A model generated the notes under the pieces. It saw only the letters and a program-made list of their open reading frames with translations. It did not search any database and was not told where the DNA came from. Position numbers and translations under genes: made by a program. A stretch of DNA of 22,397 bases from Candidatus Magasanikbacteria bacterium CG_4_10_14_0_2_um_filter_41_10 (lineage in GTDB: Bacteria; Patescibacteriota; Patescibacteriia; Magasanikbacterales; UBA922): positions 1-22,397 of the forward strand of contig PFPJ01000086.1 in NCBI GenBank assembly GCA_002792995.1, written 5' to 3'. Of this stretch, positions 14,543-22,144 are shown in pieces. Position 1 is the stretch's first letter; the number at the start of each line of letters is the position of its first letter.

Positions 14543-15208
14543 TTAGAATGAGAATGATGCAAGCATGTCTTTTACTGTTGGCATGAGTGTTTCAAAATCA
14601 TCTGGCATCCCTGTGTATGTAATAATATAGACATAGCCATCATAGACTGTATAGATTTGATATGTTTCTGAAAGATGGTCGTCTGTTGGATATGTACCAG
14701 AAAAAAGAATTGATTTTGCTGGTTCACCATCGAGTTCATCGTCATCTTCTGATACGATTTGAAGATTTTGGATGTATTGTGAAAGAGCCGTTGTCGCTTG
14801 TGTACGAAACTCTTCAAGAGAAAGATCTGCTGCACTACTGTCCTGAACCATGATACCTACTGTTTCTTGAAAGGTGTCATCGCTATTTTGTAGGGGAGAT
14901 GCAAATGTTGCAACAGTTGGGCTTGATCCTTCTGAAACGGTCCAATTTTTTGGATAGTCGATGCTAATACCTTCTTCTTCGTTTGAATATGTTTCAAATG
15001 CGACATCAATACGATCTTGCTGTGCTTGTTTTTCTGGTACGTTAGAAGGTGATACTTCTTGCATTTTCTGTACGGTAACTTCGTTTGTATCTACGGGAAT
15101 GGGCTGTTTTTGAGATGGTGGTGTGCTCGCCATGTAGAAGTAGATACCTCCGCCGAGAAGTACAAGAAGAAAGATTGACCCTCCAATCAACACTATTTTT
15201 TTTGACAT
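14543..15208 (-). CDS. Membrane-anchored PsbP-like protein
   Basis: Predicted 221-residue protein. Residues 5-26 are a hydrophobic anchor or signal segment without a lipobox Cys, followed by a Gln/Pro/Val-rich linker and a PsbP-like domain (from about residue 72). The domain has the IDYPKNW start and ends YIITYTGMPDDF and MLASFSF, paralogous to the lipoprotein downstream. Anchoring differs: this copy has a membrane helix and the other a lipid. It lies between the metallopeptidase (26 bases away) and the lipoprotein (41 bases). Its function is unknown. Confidence 0.85.
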   Translation of the reverse strand: MSKKIVLIGGSIFLLVLLGGGIYFYMASTPPSQKQPIPVDTNEVTVQKMQEVSPSNVPEKQAQQDRIDVAFETYSNEEEGISIDYPKNWTVSEGSSPTVATFASPLQNSDDTFQETVGIMVQDSSAADLSLEEFRTQATTALSQYIQNLQIVSEDDDELDGEPAKSILFSGTYPTDDHLSETYQIYTVYDGYVYIITYTGMPDDFETLMPTVKDMLASFSF

Positions 15209-15234
15209 AGATATATGGATATCTTAATAAATTC

Positions 15235-16353
15235 TTATTTTATAAGTAACGGATGAGAAAAAAAAGCAGGATCTTTTTGTTCAATATTGTGTCGGATAGT
15301 ATCTCTCAGAGAAACAAGTTCTGGAAAGTCATAAAAGAACGATATTTTTTCTTCAGCAATAGTCTCTACTGCATTTGGCTTGTTCAAGAGTACAAAATGT
15401 GCAAATGATTCTGCAATATCTTCGGTTGGGTCAGTTGCTGCATACTCTGTCACAAATTCATCTTCGTAGTCATTGTAAAAAAGCTCAACATTATCTTCTG
15501 ATTCTCCGTCCACAACCATATACCATTCATCATAGAGATCACCTTCCCAAAATTCCGAAAAGTATTGTGTAAAGTATGCTGTTGGGTAGAGACATCCTTC
15601 TGAAAGAAGGTGGGTTGAGCATTCATCTTCATAAATAACAGAATAGTCAACCTGACTTTCGTTGAGGGTAAAAAGATGTCCGAATTCATGAACAAGCGTA
15701 TATGTGAAATCTTGTGGGTCAAAGAGTTTGCCATCGCGCAGTGCATCAGCAGGATCTATATAGAGCTCCCATACATACGAATCATCGAGATAGATGGAAG
15801 CCAGTGATCCTTCTTCTCCATCTGTATTGATAATAAATCTTTTGAGATATCCAATATCTGGGACGTCTGTAAATATATCTGTATAGAATGTCCACAAGAA
15901 CGTGTGTTCATCTACATTATTTGATTCTTGGAGATATGTTGGATTGCTCGTGAGGCTAGCTTTTGTGATAGATCTATCTGAATTGATTGTATATGTTGCG
16001 ATGTTTAGTCCTTCTTCATCATTCTCAGTATAGGAAAGTCCATCGAGATAGGATTGAAATGTAGGAGGTGCTTCAACTAGTGGTACTGGCAGTTGTTCTT
16101 CTTTTTGTGAGATGTCATTTGCTACCTGTTTGTTTTGTTCTGTAGGTTGGATTGTAACATCTGATGTGTTTTGACGTGAAGAAAGAAACAATGTAAGGGC
16201 ATATACAAAAAAGACAACGATAACCGTTGCTATTGTTCCAAAAAGAATCCACCATTTTTTTTCAACATGAGATACTGGTATCAGAACCGGTTCGGTTGAA
16301 TCGATAGGTATCGGTGCAACAGTCTCTTTAGGTGTTTGCGGAGGAGTTTCCAT
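15235..16353 (-). CDS. Membrane-anchored zinc metallopeptidase
   Basis: Predicted 372-residue enzyme with one transmembrane helix (about 35-58) and an extracytoplasmic catalytic domain. The zinc motif HEFGH is at 222-226, with a likely third ligand Glu315 in EDIAESFAHF, a gluzincin-like arrangement. Cys in DECSTHLLSEGC could form a disulfide, which suits an extracellular site. The acidic linker after the helix is Gln/Pro-rich. ATG 16353 is chosen because it begins a Pro-rich cytoplasmic leader; an ATG at 16380 is further upstream. It is the first gene of a three-gene operon with two PsbP-like proteins. The substrate is unknown; envelope protein processing is the natural guess. Confidence 0.85.
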   Translation of the reverse strand: METPPQTPKETVAPIPIDSTEPVLIPVSHVEKKWWILFGTIATVIVVFFVYALTLFLSSRQNTSDVTIQPTEQNKQVANDISQKEEQLPVPLVEAPPTFQSYLDGLSYTENDEEGLNIATYTINSDRSITKASLTSNPTYLQESNNVDEHTFLWTFYTDIFTDVPDIGYLKRFIINTDGEEGSLASIYLDDSYVWELYIDPADALRDGKLFDPQDFTYTLVHEFGHLFTLNESQVDYSVIYEDECSTHLLSEGCLYPTAYFTQYFSEFWEGDLYDEWYMVVDGESEDNVELFYNDYEDEFVTEYAATDPTEDIAESFAHFVLLNKPNAVETIAEEKISFFYDFPELVSLRDTIRHNIEQKDPAFFSHPLLIK

Positions 16354-16380
16354 AAAAAATGATAAATAAATAGTGAACAA

Positions 16381-16391
16381 AGTATACTATA
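16381..16391 (-). promoter_or_regulatory. -10-like elements for the metallopeptidase operon
   Basis: On the minus strand TATAGT and TATACT overlap here, about 30 bases before ATG 16353. No convincing -35 is seen at the right spacing. Confidence 0.35.
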
Positions 16392-16432
16392 GATTGGGTA
16401 TATCTGCCTAGATTTATCATCTGTTGGTCATC

Positions 16433-16461
16433 TTGATTTTTATCTCTTTCTGACGTACTGT
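16433..16461 (+). promoter_or_regulatory. dnaG-rpoD promoter
   Basis: TTGATT (16433-16438), 17 bases, TACTGT (16456-16461). The predicted start is only a few bases before ATG 16471, so the transcript would be nearly leaderless. Confidence 0.55.
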
Positions 16462-16470
16462 ACAAACACT

Positions 16471-18282
16471 ATGAAAGACACGGAACTAGTAAAACAAAAG
16501 ATTGATGTTGTGGAATTGGTAGGGGAGTATGTCCAACTGAAGCCATCAGGCATCAATCACAAAGGTCTCTGCCCATTTCATCAGGAAAAGTCTCCTTCTT
16601 TTATGGTAAATCGTGAACGTCAGAGCTGGCATTGTTTTGGGTGTAACAAGGGTGGTGATATTTTTAGTTTTGTACAGGAAATAGAAGGCCTGGACTTTGT
16701 CGAGGCTCTGAAAATGCTGGCCCAAAAAGCTGGTATCCAGCTCACCAACACATTTGAAGACAAAGAAGCCTCGAGTCAAAAAAATAGAATAAAAGATATT
16801 AATGCAAAAGCAACAGCATTTTATCATCACGTTCTCTTGAATACAGATGCATCAAAAGATGCTCAGGCATATCTCGAAAAGCGAGGGCTTACACACGAAA
16901 CGATTGTTGATTGGCAGATTGGATTTATTCCAGATCAATGGGATCTGTTGACGTCGTATTTATTAAAAAAAGGATATAGCATCGATGATCTTGTGGCGTC
17001 GGGACTTACCATAAAAAAAGATGGGGCGACAGCAGGAAATGGAAAAGGATTTTATGACAGATTTCGTGGACGCATTATGTTTCCTATTTGGGATGTGCAT
17101 GGCAATGTTGTCGGATTTACTGGTCGGGTGCTGGTAGAAACAGAAAAAAGTGGTGGAAAATATGTGAATACACCCCAGACGTCTGTGTATGACAAGTCGC
17201 GTGTTGTTTTTGGACTCAATAAAGCAAAGCAAGATATTCGTAAAAAAGATGTTGTGGTGATGGTCGAAGGACAGATGGATGTGATTGCGTGTCATCAAGC
17301 AGGTATGAAGAACGTTGTTGCCACGAGTGGGACAGCACTCACGAGTGAACAAATTATTTTGCTCAAGCGATATTCGAGCAATATGAACATGGCATTTGAT
17401 GCTGATGATGCAGGGATACATGCCGTAGACCGCGGAATTGATCTCGCCGTTGTGCAGGGCATGCATATAAAGGTGATTGAAATTCCAGAAGGAAAAGGAA
17501 AAGATCCTGATGAATGTTTGAAGGCAAATCCTGATATCTGGTTTGATGCGGTAAAGAATGCAAGTCCTGTAATGAATTGGCGATTTTCTCGTGCTTTTGC
17601 GGGAAAAAATTTGTCAGACCCAATAGAAAAACAAAAAATTGTGGACAAACTTTTGCCCAAAATTGTTATCATTTCTTACGCCGTCGAGAGAGATCATTGG
17701 CTCCAGCAGCTCGCTAGTCGTGTGGGGGTAGATACGAGTATCTTGCGAGAAGACATGAAACGAGTCGAACAAAAAGGACCTCATGTGCAGGTAGCCCCAT
17801 CTTCGTCTGCACCTGCCAAGCCTGTGGCAAAAAAGACATTTTCCAGATCAGAACAACTCTTTGAACAGTATCTCATGGCTATTTTGGCATCAGGGGACGG
17901 CAGTACACTCGAGCAGGTTCAGGAAGACCGTTTTCCACAGATAAAAGAGATGTCACTCTATCCTCTTTACGAAAAACTAAAAGTACAGTATACTACGGAT
18001 CGTTCTCTCCATACCGATGCACTTCGGGAATTTTTTGTAAACTCAGAGGGAGAAAATATATTGGATGTGCTTTCGCTCAAAGCTGGACTTGCCTTGAGTG
18101 ATTTGGATGCAAATGCGTTGAAAAAGGAAAGTGAAGAAACCCTATTTTCCTTTCATGATACGCTAAGACAGATCAGATTGTCATCGCTCGAACTTTCTCT
18201 ACGGCAAGCAGAGGCAGAAAAAGATCACGACAAGATGAATGAACTAATCCAAGAAGTACAGGCGCTCAATACAACAGTGTAA
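16471..18282 (+). CDS. dnaG: DNA primase DnaG
   Basis: DnaG makes RNA primers at the replication fork. The 603 residues fit. The N-terminal zinc-binding domain has Cys34, His37, Cys55, Cys58 (CPFH and CFGC). The TOPRIM domain has Glu266 in EGQMD and the acidic cluster DADD at 310-313. The C-terminal third is divergent and alpha-helical, as expected for the helicase-binding region, and is joined by a Pro/Ala/Ser-rich linker. It lies 30 bases upstream of rpoD, the classic macromolecular-synthesis pairing; the usual rpsU neighbour is absent, and a divergent metallopeptidase is upstream. Confidence 0.97.
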   Translation: MKDTELVKQKIDVVELVGEYVQLKPSGINHKGLCPFHQEKSPSFMVNRERQSWHCFGCNKGGDIFSFVQEIEGLDFVEALKMLAQKAGIQLTNTFEDKEASSQKNRIKDINAKATAFYHHVLLNTDASKDAQAYLEKRGLTHETIVDWQIGFIPDQWDLLTSYLLKKGYSIDDLVASGLTIKKDGATAGNGKGFYDRFRGRIMFPIWDVHGNVVGFTGRVLVETEKSGGKYVNTPQTSVYDKSRVVFGLNKAKQDIRKKDVVVMVEGQMDVIACHQAGMKNVVATSGTALTSEQIILLKRYSSNMNMAFDADDAGIHAVDRGIDLAVVQGMHIKVIEIPEGKGKDPDECLKANPDIWFDAVKNASPVMNWRFSRAFAGKNLSDPIEKQKIVDKLLPKIVIISYAVERDHWLQQLASRVGVDTSILREDMKRVEQKGPHVQVAPSSSAPAKPVAKKTFSRSEQLFEQYLMAILASGDGSTLEQVQEDRFPQIKEMSLYPLYEKLKVQYTTDRSLHTDALREFFVNSEGENILDVLSLKAGLALSDLDANALKKESEETLFSFHDTLRQIRLSSLELSLRQAEAEKDHDKMNELIQEVQALNTTV

Positions 18283-18312
18283 AAGATATTTTTTAATTTT
18301 TATTTTTTCTCA

Positions 18313-19746
18313 ATGCCGCCGAGAAAAACAGTCACAACCAAACGGAAGATTGTTGCCAAGAAAAAGGCACCTTCGACCAAACAAAAAGCAGTGAAACAAT
18401 CTGCTCCTCGCAAAAAAATTGCGACCGTTTCAAAGAAAAAAACGGCCACAAAAAAAACGCGGAACGTCACCGCGATAAAAAAGACAATTGCAAAAAAGAA
18501 AGTCACTCGTACAGTAGCACCCAACACAAAAAAAACACCAGTACGAAAGCAACGTGTTTCGTCCGGAAAGAAGTCTCCGAAAAAGACTCTTGTCCCAAAG
18601 AAAAAACTACTTGTATCACTCCCAAAGAGTGATATTGTCGAACCAACTGAAAAACACATGTGGGACATCCTAGAAAAGGGACGTCGCCGTGGTTTTTTGA
18701 CACAGCAAGAAATTTTTCAAACTTTTCCTCATCTGGAACACTATGTAGATATTTTTGAAGGGTTCCTGGATGTACTCGATTTCAACAGTGTTCCTATCGT
18801 GGAAAGTCCACCCATCAAGAGTCTCCTCGGGCGTCATCGTGAGGAAGAAAAACGTCAGCTTGCCGAATTCCGTGGGCAACAACCAGATCAAGAAAAAGGG
18901 GTTTTTGACCTCGCAAGTATTTCTCAGGATTCTATCCAAATGTACTTGAGGGAAATTGGGAAAATTCCTCTCTTGAATGCTGAGCAGGAAGTATCTCTTG
19001 CAAAACGAAAAGAGCGAGGTGACAAAGCTGCTGAACGCCAGATGATCGAGGCAAACCTTCGTTTAGTTGTTTCTATTGCCAAGAAATTTGTTGGGAAGCA
19101 ACTTTCTCTTCTTGACCTTATTCAAGAAGGAAACATTGGGTTGTTTCGCGCGGTAAAGAAATTTGACTATCGTCGTGGATACAAATTTTCTACGTATGCC
19201 ACATGGTGGATTCGTCAGGCTATTACGCGCGCACTTGCAGATCAGTCTCGTACCATTCGTATTCCCGTTCACATGGTAGAGACGATCAATAGATTCAAAC
19301 AGCGACAACGACGATTGCTCCAGGATCTTGGTCGTGATCCAACACCCGAAGAACTCGCAGCAGAAATGGGGGAGGATCTTGAAAAGGTAAAACATATTAT
19401 CAAAATTTCTCAAGACACTGTTTCACTTGAAACATCTGTTGGAGATGATGATGATGATGATTCCTCTCTCGCGGATTTCATCCAAGACGTAAAGAACGTC
19501 AGTCCCGCGCATGCCGCAGGTGTCGAGCTTCTCAAAGATTATATTGAGGAAGCTATTAGTGAACTGTCTCCCCGTGAGCAAAAAATTCTTGAAATGCGTT
19601 TTGGACTCAAAGATGGTGTGACACACACACTCGAAGAAGTGGGAAGAGAGTTTGATGTTACACGTGAGCGTATTCGTCAGATAGAAGCGAAGGCGCTTGA
19701 AAAAATTGCAGCATTTGGAATCATTGAAAAATTGCGAGATTACTAG
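18313..19746 (+). CDS. rpoD: Primary sigma factor RpoD with long basic N-terminus
   Basis: Housekeeping sigma-70. The 477 residues show: a Lys/Thr-rich low-complexity extension (1 to about 100); region 1.1-like sequence from about 116; region 1.2 ([11 protein letters not shown]); region 2 with the [12 protein letters not shown] and [14 protein letters not shown] motifs and the [14 protein letters not shown] helix that melts the -10; region 3; and region 4.2 with the [15 protein letters not shown] helix that reads the -35. The basic extension is unusual for RpoD and has a histone-H1-like composition. The frame is open from ATG 18313, 30 bases after dnaG; an ATG at residue 116 is an internal alternative but would leave a long gap. 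A terminator follows at 19758. Confidence 0.96.
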   Translation: MPPRKTVTTKRKIVAKKKAPSTKQKAVKQSAPRKKIATVSKKKTATKKTRNVTAIKKTIAKKKVTRTVAPNTKKTPVRKQRVSSGKKSPKKTLVPKKKLLVSLPKSDIVEPTEKHMWDILEKGRRRGFLTQQEIFQTFPHLEHYVDIFEGFLDVLDFNSVPIVESPPIKSLLGRHREEEKRQLAEFRGQQPDQEKGVFDLASISQDSIQMYLREIGKIPLLNAEQEVSLAKRKERGDKAAERQMIEANLRLVVSIAKKFVGKQLSLLDLIQEGNIGLFRAVKKFDYRRGYKFSTYATWWIRQAITRALADQSRTIRIPVHMVETINRFKQRQRRLLQDLGRDPTPEELAAEMGEDLEKVKHIIKISQDTVSLETSVGDDDDDDSSLADFIQDVKNVSPAHAAGVELLKDYIEEAISELSPREQKILEMRFGLKDGVTHTLEEVGREFDVTRERIRQIEAKALEKIAAFGIIEKLRDY

Positions 19747-19757
19747 GAGAAAATATA

Positions 19758-19799
19758 AGATATAAAAAAGAACTCCGAGAGGAGTTCCTTTTTATATCT
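19758..19799. terminator. Bidirectional terminator of rpoD and sodX
   Basis: The stem GAACTCC-GAGA-GGAGTTC is extended by AGATATAAAAA pairing with TTTTTATATCT. It serves rpoD on the plus strand; on the minus strand it overlaps the last bases and the stop of the sodX-like gene. Confidence 0.9.
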
Positions 19800-20133
19800 T
19801 ATATTTTTTTGCTACTATAACTCTCAGTACATCTTTTTTTGAAATAGAGCCAAACGTCCCACTATCCTCACTTTCATTTTTATTCAATCCACGAAGTTCA
19901 AGAGAATTTCCAACAATTTTTACAATTTGCTTGACAATCTCTTTTTTCCGAAACGGATGCCTTGCAATAACGATATCGCCAATTTGCAAATCCAGCGTTT
20001 TTTTTGAAAATACGATATCCCCATCATGGAGAAGGGGATCCATCGAGTCTCCGATTACCATATTACGCTTGAATAAGCCAATATATACCAAAAATAGTGT
20101 TGCTATCTTCGCTTTTTGTATCTCTCTATTCAT
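19792..20133 (-). CDS. sodX: S26 peptidase, likely nickel SOD maturation protease
   Basis: Small 113-residue S26-family (signal peptidase I-like) enzyme. One membrane-like helix (about 10-22) is followed by the box GDSMDPLLHDGD with nucleophile Ser30 and a general base Lys68 in IVKQIV. A C-terminal acidic-Ser segment (SEDSGTFGSI) stands where signal peptidases have the SxDSR box. SodX proteases are this size and remove the propeptide of nickel superoxide dismutase to expose the N-terminal His. The gene at 20734-21198 is exactly such a SOD, on the same strand. The pair is separated by 600 bases holding a foreign-looking cassette. A general signal peptidase role cannot be excluded from the sequence alone. 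Confidence 0.8.
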   Translation of the reverse strand: MNREIQKAKIATLFLVYIGLFKRNMVIGDSMDPLLHDGDIVFSKKTLDLQIGDIVIARHPFRKKEIVKQIVKIVGNSLELRGLNKNESEDSGTFGSISKKDVLRVIVAKKYKI

Positions 20134-20142
20134 ATGACTACC

Positions 20143-20171
20143 TTGACAAAATCGCTTATTTATGTTATATT
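20143..20171 (+). promoter_or_regulatory. Near-consensus sigma-70 promoter of the second GC-rich cassette
   Basis: TTGACA (20143-20148), exactly 17 bases, TATATT (20166-20171). This is the best promoter in the window. It lies on the plus strand, divergent from the sodX-like gene, ten bases beyond its start codon. Confidence 0.88.
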
Positions 20172-20191
20172 TTCTCGTTCCACCCTTTTAC

Positions 20192-20203
20192 AGGAGGTGT
20201 CTG
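20192..20203 (+). promoter_or_regulatory. Strong Shine-Dalgarno site deciding the GTG at 20204
   Basis: AGGAGG at 20192-20197 sits six bases before GTG 20204. The in-frame ATG at 20162 would place the start inside the -10 element and is rejected. The 12-base context AGGAGGTGTCTG matches that of the first cassette at 115-126 except at two positions. Confidence 0.85.
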
Positions 20204-20575
20204 GTGGACTGCAAGGCGATTATTTTCGTCCTCATCGCTTCGATCTTCATCCTCCTCGTCGAGGTGGCGCGCCCCACGACGTTTCAGCGTGAGCGTCTCA
20301 GCTGGTTCGTCCAGCTCGGTGAGCGCCTCGCGTACGTGTTCGTGGGGGTGGCGGTTATGTGGATTCTGATCCACAACCACCGCTACAACGATGTGTCGGT
20401 TGCGACCGAGATCATCGTGAAGACGCTGGTGGGGATAAGTATGTTCTTGATCGCCTTCGCAGCGGACATGAACATTGGCATTACCACCACCACCGCGCAT
20501 GCAACCCGACAGTTCGGGCAGCGCTTCGGCTACGCGGGGCTTTCCGCGTGGGCACTCGTCCTCTTCGGGGGATGA
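20204..20575 (+). CDS. GC-rich orphan membrane protein, 123 aa, unknown function
   Basis: I do not recognise this protein. It has 123 residues and probably four membrane helices (about 5-21, 42-57, 70-87, 110-123), with a basic loop between the first two and a Thr-rich, His-containing loop (TTTTAHATRQ) before the last. Its codons are GC-ending throughout, in sharp contrast with the AT-rich sodN, sodX and ccdA genes around it, which suggests a foreign origin. It is a complete transcription unit: near-consensus promoter, strong Shine-Dalgarno site, GTG start, GC-rich terminator. It faces opposite to both SOD genes and separates them. The overlapping open frames on the other strand lack start signals. 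Confidence 0.75.
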   Translation: MDCKAIIFVLIASIFILLVEVARPTTFQRERLSWFVQLGERLAYVFVGVAVMWILIHNHRYNDVSVATEIIVKTLVGISMFLIAFAADMNIGITTTTAHATRQFGQRFGYAGLSAWALVLFGG

Positions 20576-20597
20576 ACCTTGCCCCGCTCAGCTCCGC

Positions 20598-20643
20598 AGA
20601 AGGCCCCGCTCGACTTGATCGACGCGGGGCTTCTTGATTTTTT
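20598..20643 (+). terminator. GC-rich intrinsic terminator of the cassette
   Basis: AGAAGGCCCCGC-TCGA, loop CTTGA, TCGA-CGCGGGGCTTCT with a one-base bulge on each side, then TGATTTTTT. Much more GC-rich than the other terminators in the window, in line with the cassette it ends. Confidence 0.9.
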
Positions 20644-20649
20644 ATGCAA

Positions 20650-20726
20650 CGTCATTCCGAGCGAAGTCGAGGAATCTCGTGTTTGCATCGAGATCTCTCG
20701 GCTTCCTTCGGTCGCTCGAGATGACG
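20650..20726. repeat. REP-like imperfect palindrome
   Basis: The left arm starts CGTCATTCCGAGCGAAGTCG and the right arm ends GGTCGCTCGAGATGACG. The arms are imperfect inverted copies around a short centre. GTCATTCCGAGCGAAG-type sequences are known as dispersed repeats in many bacterial genomes. It lies directly after the cassette terminator and eight bases from the sodN stop. Confidence 0.8.
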
Positions 20727-20733
20727 TAGGTAT

Positions 20734-21198
20734 CTAACTTGCTATTACCCAGTCCACTTTTCTTCCTTTTGTTTCCCAAAAAATAGTATGAATTTTTTCG
20801 AGATTAACTATAAGTTCGCTTGCATGTTCGAGACTGACTTCATGTTTGTTTGAAGAACAAAGTTTTGTTGTTTGCCAGATGAGGTCATGGAGATCTGGGA
20901 ACTTTTCGAGGTGAACCGGTTTGAAATAATCAGTCCAGAGAATCAAGACTTCTCGTTTACATTTTTCAGATTCTTCTTCTTTGATCTGAATATACCGTGT
21001 CATCGTATTGTAATAGGCGAGTGTTGCTTTGTCGTTTCCTGCTTCTGGTGTATGGAGATCCAGAAGTTTTTTTGTCATAGACAATACTGCCTCTCCTGCA
21101 ATACGAGCTGATGCTGGATCATACACACCACACGGTCCATCACAGTGTGCATAGACAGGGGAGGCATAGTATTTTTTGAAGATATTCATAGAGAGCAT
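20734..21198 (-). CDS. sodN: Nickel superoxide dismutase
   Basis: NiSOD converts superoxide to oxygen and hydrogen peroxide. The nickel hook is at residues 18-28: HCDGPCGVYDP, carrying the His1, Cys2, Cys6, Asp3 and Tyr9 of the mature enzyme; the usual Leu4 is Gly. The preceding segment (MLSMNIFKKYYASPVYA) is the propeptide that must be cut to free His. The body has the family motif LWTDYFKPVHLEKFPDLH and ends with a KIHTIFWETK helix. The 154-residue protein is a little longer than the Streptomyces form because of extra residues after the hook. ATG 21198 is chosen since the promoter lies at 21221-21249; ATG 21189 is also possible, and the upstream frame to 21276 would start before the promoter. 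Confidence 0.95.
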   Translation of the reverse strand: MLSMNIFKKYYASPVYAHCDGPCGVYDPASARIAGEAVLSMTKKLLDLHTPEAGNDKATLAYYNTMTRYIQIKEEESEKCKREVLILWTDYFKPVHLEKFPDLHDLIWQTTKLCSSNKHEVSLEHASELIVNLEKIHTIFWETKGRKVDWVIAS

Positions 21199-21220
21199 AG
21201 TTTTTGTGAATGAGAAAGCT

Positions 21221-21249
21221 AGTATAAGAGACCTTTGTCCTATATGCAA
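21221..21249 (-). promoter_or_regulatory. sodN promoter
   Basis: On the minus strand TTGCAT (21244-21249), 17 bases, TATACT (21221-21226). Transcription would start about 16 bases before ATG 21198, with no Shine-Dalgarno site in the leader. Confidence 0.7.
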
Positions 21250-21299
21250 ATGGGGAATTTTTTTTCTTATCCACAATAGGAGAAAAGGACGTTGCGAGC

Positions 21300-21305
21300 T
21301 ATACT
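21300..21305 (+). promoter_or_regulatory. -10 element of ccdA
   Basis: TATACT ends nine bases before ATG 21315, so the mRNA would be nearly leaderless. No good -35 is seen. It is divergent from the sodN promoter. Confidence 0.4.
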
Positions 21306-21314
21306 GTGACTACT

Positions 21315-22073
21315 ATGGATATTACACTCATTGTCCCAGTTTTTCTTGCTGGTCTCCTTACCTTTTTTGCGCCATGCACGTTGCCACTTGTTCCAGGTTA
21401 TCTGGGATTTATTAGTGGTGTGTCTCTGAGTGATATAAAAAAGGGGGCGGTGGGGACGCTCGTAAGAAAAAAAATATTGCTCAATGGCTTGCTCTATGTC
21501 ATTGGATTTGGTGTCGTGTTTGTACTGCTTGGCACAGCCTTTGGGGCAGGCGGAGCAGTACTTGGCAAATATAGATTGATATTGAGTCGCGTTGGTGGTG
21601 TGGTGATTATCTTGTTTGGGCTCTTTATGCTCGATCTGCCTCTGTTCAAACGTTTTGCATTTTTGCAAAGAGATACCCGGTTTCACACCTCACTAAAACC
21701 AGGGAAACCACTCAGCTCACTGTTATTTGGTGCAACCTTTGCCTTTGGGTGGACGCCTTGCATTGGTCCTATTCTTGGCACCGTCCTCGTTCTCGCTGCG
21801 AATGGTTCGACAGCGTTGCAAGGCGCATTTTTACTGAGCATTTTTTCACTTGGTTTGGCATTGCCATTTTTGGCAATTGCGTTTGGGATTGGACACGCAC
21901 TCCAGTATATTCAGAAAATAACAAAGTATCTTCGTGTTATTTCTATTGTTGGTGGCGTATTCCTTGTGTGTATCGGTGTTCTTCTCTTATTCAACCAAAT
22001 GGGGGTCTGGACAGCACTCTTTTATCAATTTTTTGATGTGTTTCATTATACAAAGTTGTTAGAGTTTATGTAG
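21315..22073 (+). CDS. ccdA: CcdA-like thiol-disulfide electron transporter
   Basis: CcdA/DsbD-beta family proteins carry electrons from cytoplasmic thioredoxin across the membrane. The 252-residue product has about six hydrophobic helices and the two redox Cys in conserved settings: Cys21 in FFAPCTLPLVPGYL (first helix) and Cys149 in FGWTPCIGPILG (fourth). ATG 21315 begins directly at the first helix; the longer form would start at GTG 21306. Next is a gene for a membrane-anchored protein with a likely thioredoxin-fold domain, a natural electron acceptor. The gap is 71 bases and holds a promoter, so the two may be transcribed separately. Confidence 0.93.
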   Translation: MDITLIVPVFLAGLLTFFAPCTLPLVPGYLGFISGVSLSDIKKGAVGTLVRKKILLNGLLYVIGFGVVFVLLGTAFGAGGAVLGKYRLILSRVGGVVIILFGLFMLDLPLFKRFAFLQRDTRFHTSLKPGKPLSSLLFGATFAFGWTPCIGPILGTVLVLAANGSTALQGAFLLSIFSLGLALPFLAIAFGIGHALQYIQKITKYLRVISIVGGVFLVCIGVLLLFNQMGVWTALFYQFFDVFHYTKLLEFM

Positions 22074-22076
22074 GTA

Positions 22077-22106
22077 TTGCTGGGGATAGTTCCTCTATGT
22101 TATACT
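22077..22106 (+). promoter_or_regulatory. Promoter of the last gene
   Basis: TTGCTG (22077-22082), 18 bases, and an extended -10, TG-T-TATACT (22098-22106). The AT-rich leader to ATG 22145 has no Shine-Dalgarno site. Confidence 0.6.
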
Positions 22107-22144
22107 CATATTCACGTTTATTTGTTTATTAATATATTTATATT

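Noticed and set aside
19446..19460. GAT repeat
   Set aside because: Encodes an Asp run in the acidic loop of RpoD region 3; coding, not a regulatory repeat.
20165..20500. Open frame on the minus strand opposite the second cassette
   Set aside because: Typical antisense frame of a GC-rich gene, rich in Arg, His, Glu and Asp, with no start signals; the plus strand has promoter, Shine-Dalgarno site and terminator.
20359..20637. Second plus-strand frame overlapping the cassette gene
   Set aside because: Runs into the terminator and lacks a ribosome binding site; low-complexity Arg/His-rich composition of a shadow frame.
21199..21276. Longer N-terminus for the nickel SOD
   Set aside because: It would start upstream of the likely promoter at 21221-21249 and add residues unlike any NiSOD propeptide.
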